DNA from: Edolisoma coerulescens
Lineage: Eukaryota > Chordata > Aves > Passeriformes > Campephagidae
Direction of reading: 5' to 3'
DNA length: 64,000 nucleotides
NCBI GenBank assembly: GCA_013397115.1
Contig: VWZW01000874.1
Span: forward strand, 111,130-175,129
A model generated the notes under the pieces. The model searched no databases. It was not told the origin of the DNA and saw only the letters and a program-made list of their open reading frames with translations. The translations under genes were made by a program, and so were the position numbers. This document shows positions 24,301-36,300 of the stretch, piece after piece (position 1 is the stretch's first letter; each line of letters begins with the position of its first letter).

Positions 24301-27300
24301 TGGCAGTTGTAATACACATAAGGCAGTTGAGTGTTTTTCACCTTAACTCAGCTGCGTCGATGCAAGTCCAGCCACTTGCATTCTTTCTTTTTCTGAGATG
24401 GCTTCTCCCCACCCTGTCTAGATTGTTGTATTAATTAGAAAAGTGGTCCTCACATTTTTTGTGACATCTCTTTGATTTGTCCATGTTTCATGACTGAATG
24501 GACAATAGCTTTGGCTCTTCTAGGTAGAAGAGCAGAAACTGGTGATAATTACAGGCAGTAGGTGTAAAAATTACTGCCTGTCCCAGGGTAAGCAAATTTC
24601 TGCCCGCAGCTGACAGATTGCTTACAAGTAGAAATGTCCATGGCCAGTAGGTCTGGCCTTATGTCATGCCACAATCTTAAGACTAACCTACTGCCATGTA
24701 ACGTATTTTCCAATATTGTGCAGCCCACCTAAAGTGCTCCTGTGCCCACTAGGAAGGTTGCATCCCACCTTTTGAGAAACACTGATGTAGGACAAAAATG
24801 TGTATGACCACAGGAATTCTTACTCTTAGGATTATAGTTCTGGTGCAGTATTTTCTGGTTGGGATAAAGCCAAGTTTCTGGGAGAGGCACATTCTGCCTG
24901 TCTCATGTCAATGAATACCCAAAGCAAGCAATTGTGATGTTAACTTGAGTGGAGATTAACAATGTGAAGAGCTTTTTTGACATACCTCTGTCATAGGAGC
25001 AGCTGAAAACTGCTCGAGTAGCATTGTGGAGATTGATCTGATGGGCAAGAGAAGTTGGTTTTCTGTCTGTAAGGAGGTCACAAGTCTGGGGCTGAATTTT
25101 CATTTACTGGGTACATGAAATGACTGCTACATTTCCAAAAGGTCACAAACTGCGCAGAGCAAAACTATGGTTAATGCTATTCCTTTTCTGGAAAATATTT
25201 AGGGAGAAGACATTAAAAATCATAATTTATTTCCTTTAGTGTGAAACTGTCTTTTCGTATTTCCTTTAAATTTATCAGTCATTAGTTAATAGGATCAAAC
25301 ATTTCGTTAACCAGGCACTTAATGACCCTCAAAGTAGTTCCATACAGACAAAAGCAGCATCAGATATCAAGAGTTGCTGCATCAAAAAATCTTAGCACAG
25401 CAGCCATCAACTCGGGTGCCAAGCAGACAACACAGCAGCAGCTCCATATCACCCCAGTAATTGCTCATAAGTATTGATTTTTTTGTGGTGACAGTGATCA
25501 CACTGTCCCAGTTGTCAGTGCTCCCCGAAATCAGAGCACAGAAAGAGCTGCTGGCCCTCTTGCCTTGGACTTGTCCGGAAGAGGAAGATTGCAGCTGGCT
25601 TGCCTGAGGGTGGCCAGCACTGATGGAGGAACTGGCTGAGCTCCAGCTTTTCCAAGCCTGAAGCTCATTGGAGACAGTTCCAGCTGGCTTTGCAAACTGT
25701 CCAGCTGCAGAAGGGCAAGCCTGTTTTAGAATATAGATCTTTTCATACCAGCCCGTTTACAGTAGTCCAGTTTCCCTTAAAATGTGGAGGGTCTGTTAAC
25801 TGTTCCTTCCTTTGACTTTTCTGTTTCTCAAAGGTGTCAGCTGTGGTGATGCTTTCTCCAGTTACATTGAGGTGCCTTGCAACATGAAAATCCTGTGTAT
25901 GCTGTCAGCATGCAGCATAGCTTGCACAAAGGCTTTGAAATGTAGTGTTAGTGGAGATGAAACGGGAGACTTTTTAATCTGTTTTGTACTGGAATCATGT
26001 TCCAAACTATGAAAAACAATGCTTTATAAAGCTAGATAGTGCTACTTCTAGGTAGAGAAAAGGGGAACAATCTTAGGCTAATATTTTATTGATGAGACAC
26101 TAATGAGATAAGCCAGCAGTCAATTTTTTTAATTGTTCTAAGTGCAATGTTCAAAGTTTGTCTAAATTGCCATTCTTAGAGTCCATGTGCTCTGTGTTGC
26201 CTTATACATGCAGACATTGCCAGTCTTGTTTTGGGTGTTACAGCAGGTAACATTTGTATGAATAAGAGAGATGTTCTTTATTACATGTGTTGAGGTTATG
26301 AGTAGATTGCTGAGTAATGGAGATGGATTAGCACTTTATGTATTGTACTGGCACTGACTGCATCATAAGGAGAAAGTACTCCTGGAGGTTAAAGCCAAGT
26401 ATTAAACTTGAGTGATAAAAAACCCCAGTAAATCAGTGATCCTTCTTAATTAAAACAAATTTAATTATATATGAAGCTGTATAAAGATTCATGCAGATCT
26501 AGGATTAGGAGGGATGCATGGAGATACGTCTGCACCGCTGCTGCTGCACTAATTGGGCCCAGGGTCCAGAGGGTACTCTGCCACATTCTCAGTTACATTA
26601 GAACAGGATTTGCTCAAACATTTACTGACACTTTCCCTGCACTGTCACAGTGGTTGGAGTCTCTCAGAGTTGAGGTGGAGTAATGGAATTTGGAAACAAG
26701 ATACAACAGCAGAATAAGAATTGTGTTATATGGGGATGTTCCGCTTGGCTTTTTAATTCTCCACTGAAGCTTTTCTGGCACCACTTTTCTGTTCATGAAT
26801 GAATGTAATTTGTACACATTTTAGTGAAATTTTAGGAAATCATTTTCTTTTTGTCTTGTCTCCAAGGCAGCTTAGAAATGGAAGAGTAATAGATGGCTGT
26901 TGGGATAAAAGGAGTATTTTCTATTAATGAACTAATAAAGATCTAGCCACTGACGTGGAATTTGGTGTGCAATAAAACATAAATTGAAATGGCTGTTGAG
27001 TAGTAGATGTCTGGGATCCATTAACAGGAACAAAGCCTATACTTGACAAATTGTATGCCTATTTGAAACACAGCCTAGTGGTTTTCTGAGCTGTCCTCGT
27101 GGACTTTATTTTCAGGATTTTGTGGGCTGTACCTTAATATAAGGAGAATATTGTCACTGATTGCTGTTTGGAAATCAGTAACAAAACACCAGGCTTGAAA
27201 GCAAAGATTAAAAGAAAAGCTTAAGATAATTGAACACACATAACTTGGTCAAACATTGATTATAAGGGAGAATAAAAGACCATTATTTGGAGCAGACCAA

Positions 27301-30300
27301 GATGGTATAAATATGCATTACAGGATATAATTAAATTAAGTAGGATTTAGATAGGATATAAGGCAAAATATCCTTTAAGAAAGAGAGAATATTAGATGGT
27401 AGATCAGGCTCCCAAAAACAGTGATGAAAAGGTCACAATTGAAAACACTCAAAAGTAGACCATTTGACCATTGTAGGGAGAATTGTATAATAAATTCAGG
27501 AGCAGGTGGGACAAGTGATCTTGTGGCTTCTGTTTTATTTTTCTTCATTTCTTTGTTGAAAACCTATGCTCAGTGGAATAGTATTGTTGTCATATTAACA
27601 TTAAAATTTATGTGGTAAGCTTTTAAATAGTCAATTCTTTTTATTTGGGAGGAAAAATAATTGCTTATGCAGATTTTGAGGCACCTTTGAAAAACTGTAG
27701 CTGCTATTGCAGTATGGTAAGCAATGGTAAATATGAATTCTGGGCCCATAAAAGCATGAACATTGTAAGTTAATGCTGCCAGATTACATGATAGCTGAGG
27801 TTTGATATGACATTTATCTTCAGGAGTGAGTAGACTGATAAATCACAAGTGGCATAGCCACAAGTGAGTTAGCAAGTGTTTACTCATGAGTGAAGATAAA
27901 TGTCATATCAGACCACAGCCATTCTGAATTTTATATGTTTACGCATGTCTTGTTTCTTCCTTCCACATTTTTTTTTTTGACTTAATTGAGAGAAAAAAAT
28001 GCTTGGTAAAGGATATATTTTTCAAATTTATTTTGGTTTTTCATTCTTCGTGGAAGCTCTTGTTTACTGTGTTTTTGTCTTTATTGCGGTACTTGGTAGG
28101 TTTAAGCTTTTGGATCAGATGCTTTTGTTGCAAAGGGTGATTTCTGTGAGTTGAGCTAGGCTGGTTGTGCAGCCCTTGTGAAGTTAAAGGGAGGCAAGTA
28201 AAGGTTGGAACCTCATGCATCTGCACTGGGCCAGGAGATTTGCAAAATCCTTGTCCTCAGAAACTTCAGCAATGGGTTCTAATCTAATTGTCCTAAAGGA
28301 CTTTTCCTTTCAATGGTTTGTAGGTAGTGGCTCTTATTTCATTTTGTCTCTCTTGTGCAGGCATGAGAAAGACTGATAACTTCTGTTCCCTTTCTGCTTC
28401 TGAACGTTTTATGTGCTTTGGCTGGATTCTTTCTCAGTCTGTATTTGTTGGTTGTGTTGTTGATCGTTGGTCTGTGTTCATGTCTCTAATTTGTTCTCTG
28501 TCCTGCAATACCTTACACAGTAGAAGATTCACACCTGTCATGGAATGATCATCGCCTTTTGGCTTGAGATTAGCACCTGAGAGAACCATCACTTTATTCT
28601 CATAGAGTTACTGAATCTACACTTTTTGAAGAAAACCCGTAGGAAAAAAAAAAGAGTATTTCAGCTGTCGCCTCTCTGTTATTCTGGTTATCAGTAGCAG
28701 GATTGTTATATAGCCTTTTTTTGTCTTCATGAGTCTGCTGCCTTATGGAAGCACCTTTGTATAAACATCCCTTTTTTCACCTGTGAAAACATAGTCAGCT
28801 TTAGCAAAGGACAGAGGAGTATCTGCAGTGTTCAGGAGATGAGAGAGGGAACTGGTCTGGCAGAGCAGACAAATGGTGAATCCAAGTGAGTGTGAATAGT
28901 GGAGAGAGGTGACAAGGGGAGAAGTGCAAAGATGAAATAAAAAGAGAGGGAGAATACTTTCTCTTGTGAGAAATGTACATCTTACTTTGCAGAAAAATGT
29001 TATTCTACAGAAGAAAAATGTAGGTAACTGTTCACACATTGCACTTGGAGAAGCAATGCCATGACTTTGCTGCTTTAGAGGGTTCCTTGAAGAGCTCCAA
29101 AGCGCAGCAGCCTAGGACAGGATTCTTCAACTTTAGACAGATGAATTGAAGAGGAATAACCAGTATATGACAGTACTTGCTGTCTCAACACTGCCTTGAT
29201 CATAATTTTTTTTTGTAATTTTGCCATTTTCCAAACTCCTATCAAATCCAGACGATGAGTAAATCACATTCCTTCTTTTCTATTTTCTGTGCCTTTGTTG
29301 TTCTGTTGTTGCGCTTGCTGTCTTCAGAGGTGTACATAATTAAAATGCTTCCCTTTCTAGTGGAGTTGGAATGATGAGCAGTTTCTGTAAGCTTTGAAGA
29401 CTTTTATATTCTGTCTTGTTACCTTTTGTGACTCAGCACTTTTATAAGATCTGTGATGATGTGTTGTGGACACAGTGGTGATTGGAGAGGACTCCTGGAG
29501 GTGTCTTGTGCAGCCTCCTGCTTACACATTAGGATGTCTCCCATGTGACCAGTTATGTTTTGAGTGTCTTCAGGAAGAAATTACACAGCCTCTTGGGGCA
29601 ACCTGTTCCAGAGCTTGCCCACCCTCATGGTAATTTTTTTTTTCTTACATTACATTGGAATTTCCTAAATTCCAGCTTGTGGCATTTGTGTTACATCCTT
29701 CTGCTCTCCACATCTGAGGGAGTCTGACTGTCTTCTCTACATCTTCCCAAAGGTGGTTGCAAACAGCACTAAGATCTCCCCTTTTCTGAAGGCTGGAGTC
29801 ATATCCCTGATAACCTCGGTGTCCTAAAACTTCCATATCTGCTCTCTCAGTCTGGGTCAGTGCTTGTGAACTGATCAGTGGCATTCAGCTTTGATTCAGA
29901 ATATGGATCGATAATGTGACATGGGATACACTTGTTGTGTGCCTTTTTAGTCTGTGAGAAATATGAATTAATTTAAGTTAATCATTTCCCAGACCAGCTT
30001 GCTAGTACACTTGTTCATTGTCTACAACTTTCAGGTCAAGCTAAGGACTTAATAGTAATGTTTATGATGTTGGGAAAACAGGCAAGAAGATTAGAACAGT
30101 TTGAATTACCTTAATTGATGAAGTGTGGCTTAGATAGTTTATAAATTTTAATGCAGGATCCTCTAATTCATTGATTTTTACTATGTCCCTAGTTTACCTA
30201 CAAAGAAGTTACATACTCTGTTTCAGAAACAAATTGCTAATGTTAATTCCTTAATGACTTCCAGACCTGGTGATTGCATCTGTGTTGAAACATTTCTTAA

Positions 30301-33300
30301 AACTCCAGTATAGAAACTGGGGTTTAGTGTAAAATGCTACTCTGAGGTCTGGTGCAGTTGTTCTTCTGAGAGAGTATGTGCTTGTTGCTGATTGGTTTCT
30401 GTATGGAGTTTAAGATGATGATTTTGGTCTCTGCCCCTTGGAAAAGTTTGTTTCTCAATAATTTTCTACACTCTCAGCGTTTGTACATTCATTGAAGTCC
30501 TAGTACAGTACTTGCCTAAAGAAAGGTTTTTGGAATGTGTTGGACAGTAAAGAAAACATTGCCATTTCCTGTGTCATCTTAAATGGTTAAATATTGTCCT
30601 GTCTTTAATGGTGTTAGCAGCTCATTTTGTAGGGTATTCACATGAAAATATTATTCAAGGGAAACAGAACTTGGTTCTGAACTGCAGAAGTTGCTTCACA
30701 GGGAGGAAAAAAAAAAGTAATTGCAGAAGATTACTGTAATACCAGATAGTAATTCTGTCCAGAAGTCCCACACATCTCCTTTATGGCCTGGCTTCTGGCC
30801 CATTGAAGTACAGCAGCTTTTCTTCACTATTCTCTGAAAATTTATCCAATAAATTACTGTAAAAGTGGCAACATTCTCCTTTTTCATACCAATGTAGGTT
30901 TTTTTCTCATGGACTATTCTGTCTTTTTACCAAAACCACACTTGTTCATGTTTCCTGTACATCAAAATGCAGTTAAGTTCAATTTTTTTCTATTATTTTT
31001 ACTGGTCAACGCTGTTTCTTTCCTGTTTTTAAGCATGGTAGCTACTTTACCCTTTCCCCTCTGAGTGTGACTATTCACTCACTGTCTTGACCAAGTAAAT
31101 TGATACCTATTTGCTCCATTTCTGTGCTTAGTACAAATGCTACATTTTCCTTCAGTGTCCCTAGTTAAAACTAAATCCTTGATCTTTTTTCCCTTTTCTC
31201 TTTCTGCAAAGTGGTTATTGCTAATACTTCTACATCCACAGGTTTATTGTAACTTTTCAACTCTCTGTATTTTAGGATGTACAAAATGCAGTATTGTAAC
31301 TTCAGAATGGCCCTATTTGGTTTTTTTCCAGAATACATCGCAGGTCCCTCATTACTCTTTTCTTGTTTGTGGTTTTCACCTGTCTCCCTTCCAGTTTTGG
31401 AGCCCTGGTTCCTGCTGATGGAACGCTTTCCTCATTGCTCAGCCTCTACTTTTGCGTCTCATTTGCGGATGCTGTTTCTCCTTTCCTTTTCTCCGTAGGT
31501 TGCTTTGCAGTCAGATTTGGCCATTGTTGTCCAGCTCACACAAATGCTTTTAGATCCTCTTTGTAGGAGTGGTGCTGTGTGCAGGTGCAGTGTGGTGTTG
31601 CCTTCCAGGGGGGAATGCTGCATCCCGTGGGGGCAGGCTCGGGGGTCAGCAGACACCTCACACAGTGGGGGGAACTCAGCTGGGACTGTGAGGAGCGTGT
31701 GGCGTCTGAAGTTGCCATGCCTGAGTTGTGGTTGGCATCTTACCCATAGCTGTTTGCCAGTGTTTTATTTTCAAAGTTTATTTATGGGGTTTTTTACAGC
31801 TCTGCAGCATCCACACATCTTTCTGAATCTTCTGTTCATTATGTCTGTGCCTACCTTGTCTCTGATCATATGAATGTACGTTTTGCTGTTGATTAAACAC
31901 GACCCTTGCATGTGGGGTGTTTTTTTATTTGATTTGTTTATGAGTCAAATTTTAAATTCTAGCCCAGGTTTAGTTTTGGGGAAGGACTTCAGAACTTGAA
32001 TTAGTAGTAAATGAAACCTTGAGACTATCCAATTAGCATTTAAAAGATTCATAGTATATGATCACAAGACTTGGTTTGCTTTCTTGTGTATATCTGACTT
32101 TGGAACCCATAGTATTTTAGGATTTATTTTTAGTATGTTTTCTTTAAAAAGCGTAGATACTTAGTGAAAGGCCTAATGTTTGTAGGTGGATACCACTACA
32201 ATTATTGCAGCATTTTCTTCTACAAAATTGCTTTTCTTCCTAGTAAAATTTCTGAAGACAAAAGTCTAAATTTTAATATTAACCTTATGACTTTGAAATA
32301 TATTTTTACTGAAGGTTGTGAGATATGACATCTGTGTCGTATATGATTTGATTTTTTTTTTAAAGCATAATGGCAAAATAGGTATATACACACACACACA
32401 ACCACATGCATTACGTGAATATGACTTTTGTCACCAGCTGGTTGTGCTTGTAGAGATCCACGTGCTTATCTTGGTAATTACAGGTATTAGTGTATTTACG
32501 TTGTGTGTGTTTGTGTATAAAGAGTATAATATAAGTATACTTTTCTTTAATAATAGCAGATTATCCAGTCAACATCTGCTCAAACTGTGAAACGAACCCC
32601 AGCTTGCCAGACTACCCAGATTAGGATGCCAGTGGTAATAACTCAGACCATTAGACCACAAGGTATGGGTTTAAATGTTTTAGTGAGATTGTTACCTTTG
32701 TATGAATTTCATTGTAATTACAAACGAGTAGCATGGAAAAACTTAGTGTTGACATTGGCAACATTGTTGACATTTATTTTTTACTGTAAAGCAGGACTAG
32801 AATGCATGTTTTCATATGCAGTTTCAAGGTGTTTTGGACCAACACAGTGAAATGTTTTGAAACAACCTTACGACTAAACTCTCACATGTTTAGCTCCTTA
32901 CTTAGCAGTTTTTCATGGAGAGTTCTAAACCAGGTCAGGAACTTGGCTCTCACTGTCCTAAACTGTAACTCTGGGCCAAGAAAGAAATTCTTTATTTTCC
33001 TGAAGCCTAGTGGATGCCTCAGTTTAATCATCCTAATTCTAATTCATGCTCCTGAAGCAGAACATGGTAGTTCCCATCTCTGCAGCTACTGAGGTCAAGA
33101 TGGGAGCCCTAGGGAAATTTCTCCAGCCTCAGGTTGGTTTTCTTTGACTCCTGTCAGTATGTTTACTTTTTGGTGAGGTCAGAGACTGACAACAGCAACC
33201 CGACATGCCATGATTAGGTATGGCATGTGGTTTGTACACACCTTCCTCATCTGTCTGTGCACAGGTGGGTTCATGTCTGGCTGATACTGCCCACTTTTTA

Positions 33301-36300
33301 AGAGGATTCTTGAAGCCTCCTTGCTTCCTAATGAATACCCATTTGTTTCTTTCTACCACTGAACCTCTTAGGCTTGGGTTTTATTTCTCCTGAATATATG
33401 TGAGAGTATCTTACTGGATGTGGGCATTTACATGATTGAGGGTTTGTAATGGAATACAGAGCTTGTCATCTTCAGGTACTGAATCAGGAATCAGACTAGT
33501 TTAAATGCACATAAAAGCTATTGCTGCCTACTTGACTTCATTGCTTGGTCGTTTCGGTTCTCCTTGGGAAAAAAAGCATCAAAAATTTGTAAGAGCAGTT
33601 GATGTTTTACTTGCTCTGTTCTCTTACGGGAATCCAAATATTGAATGGACACAGAGACCAAGCTGTCACTGTAATCCTGTGGGCTGTTTTTCCAAGTTAG
33701 GAAAAAATACATTTGCTCACCATAAAATGTGTTTATTTGATAGCACTGATACTCATGTCTGGAGTTTATAACATGTCCATGCATCTTCTAGCATGAGCTT
33801 TCACTTCTGACTAATGTGTCTGACAGTGAAGGCAGATTCCATTTCTTTACTTGTTCAGTCTCCAAGTTGTGAATGTCAACAGTGTGCTGACAATTTGCAT
33901 GATACTGGCATCTGTCTTTTAAACAGTAGATTCAGAATATGAGTTCATTCTTGGTAGCCCTTGATCAGCCAGTGCAATGCAACTGAACTGGCAGTTTGAC
34001 TTGTGGTAGATGGTGGTTTCATAAAGGCATATTTATGCAAGATCCTACTTTGTGGTGAGCTTATTCCAATTCTCAAGTTTGGTTAAGCCCTCCAGTATAT
34101 TGTTTTATTTACACAGACAAAACAAACAAGAACAGGCATTTAGAAAACATCCCAGTATAAAAGCAGTCATCCTGCAGCCCATGTCTAGGGAGCAGTCTGC
34201 CTGTGTGCTGGCAGCACTGTCAAGAGTGCTTCTTTGTGATATATTGTTAAAACCTGTTACTGCAAACACCAGTGTAATGATATTTTATACTGACCTAGGT
34301 ATTCCTGCAGAAGGAGATAATATACTGGAATAGGACATCATCTAAATAAAAATTACAGTAGCATAATTTTGTGGAGTGTGACTTGTTAAGGACAGTACAT
34401 CAGAACTGAGCTGACCTCCACAAAGTGCTGCATTTTCCTCCTAGACAGGAGTGAATCTCCCAAGTGTAATGTATCTTCAATACATCCATGTGCACAGACT
34501 GTAATGCTTCTTAAAACAGTAGTTCAGATAAAACTGGCAGGGTTTAAGGACTTCTACATAAATAAAATTACTTCCACACCAGTGGAAGTAACACCATTGT
34601 TACTGCATGCAAAATTCACACTCCTTTACTAAAGCACTCTACTAGTATAAAATTAGGTGAATTCCATCTTATGGATGGAGGAATTGAGCCAAATAATAAA
34701 GTAATTAACCAGAGTATTTGTTGCAGCTATTTAACCTATGCTGAAATACAGCTAGGAATTTATAAGCTCCTAAATTTGGGCTTATTTGTCTAGATCATGC
34801 TAATTAAAATTTGAAGGAAGAATCTGGTGGTGAAAGACTCTGTATGTCATTACCAATCCCATGAAGTATCTAGGCCCACAGGTGATTTTAATTTTCAAAA
34901 TATGCTCTGCCCCGTAATAAAAATGGAAGTTTTAGGCATATTTTATGTCTAAGCCTTAGTCATGCACAGTTGTGATTTATTTAAACCAGAAAACTTAAAT
35001 GTCATCCCAAATCTTATATTCACTTTGCCAGATCCTTTGAGTAGATTTACAAATACTTGGGATGAATGGGAGACTTAATTCTTCCATATCCAGTGCAGAC
35101 ATACTGTTTTCCTCAGACCAAGAAGTGAACTGCTCTGTTGCCATACCCTTTTCAGTTTTGGGGGTGTCTTTCGATCAAAAGTTATCATCTCTAGAAAACA
35201 GAGCATTGAGATACTGATTCCAAAGAAATATAATATTAATTCTGGAGGAATGCTGTTGTTACTTTAATTTTGACATTGCAATAATTTTCGAGGTTAACAT
35301 ATTTTTAATGTTCCAGATCTTAACTGTACAAAGCAGAAATCTGCTAATTTTTATCATTGTATTATTTCTTTCCTTCCTTCCAGTTCACTTAGTAGAAAAT
35401 CTTTCCATTAGTTCATCTGGAATAGATGAAGGAATGGTGTGGTCCATGAACTAATGCTGTCTGTGACATCTCGTGGACCTTGAATATTCTGATGACAAAA
35501 TATTTTTATTCCCCAGGCTTGAGCCTGAAGTCCTAAATCTGGTATTGTATTTGCTAATGTTGAGAGTCCACATTACAGTTTATTTATACAGATGGAGAAC
35601 TCAACAAACACTATCAAATTAGTTTCTCTTTAAGATCATATGTTGGAGTTGATGAAGACTTCAAAATTTAAAAAAAAATGTAAAGCAGGACTCAATCAAA
35701 GCTAACAGCTTTGTATTAGTCAAGAAGTGTTCTTAAAAGGATTTATTAGGATAGTTGTGTTTCAGGTTTTTATTATTCATGAAAGAAAAATACTGTAACT
35801 CTACCGAGGTTCTTACCATGCCATTTATATGCAACTGAGTCATTGAGGTGGAGAAACAACTTTCATGTCCTCAAAGTCTCGAACATTACATCTGTAATGC
35901 TCAATAAAATGGAGTGATACACAAGAAAAAGGTGAGATCTTGTAGATCAAGTAGACATGAGTTATTTTTACATGCCGAAACACAGGTGGGATTAAAGGAA
36001 ACACAAAATGTAACCCAGGTAAATGTGTTCAGGCAGTCAAGGAGGGCTTACTCCAAAAGTTTCATGTCAGAGAGGAATTAAGATCTCTTTAATTTACTGA
36101 ATGTCCACCACACTTTAGCTCATTTAGAAAGCTCTGTTTTACTTGGAATTCAAGACCTGTAAAGTCTAGGTACAGACATGAATTATTTTTGAATCACTGT
36201 TTTCAAAATAAGAAAGCAAAAGACAACCTTTATGGGGGGTGTGTGTCAAATCTGGCAATAGTGTTTTTTCTTTTATATGCAGTGCAAGCCATTTTAAAAT

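Larger units (their letters stand above)
23195..32556 (+). other. intron 7 (9.4 kb), phase 0
   Basis: It is bounded by GTAGGT and ttctttaataatag. It contains a hAT-like element (24442-24784), a possible broken exon (25315-25456), a long fold-back (27793-27920), an antisense CR1 (29463-29880) and an (AC)n tract near 32389. A moderately GC-rich stretch at about 31560-31720 is unexplained. No other gene is supported. Confidence 0.75.

Noticed and set aside
31497..31571. Acceptor-like ctccgtag followed by VALQSDLAIVVQLTQMLLDP, faintly like a myotubularin motif
   Set aside because: The conserved residues that should follow are absent and there is no good donor. The resemblance is too short to support.
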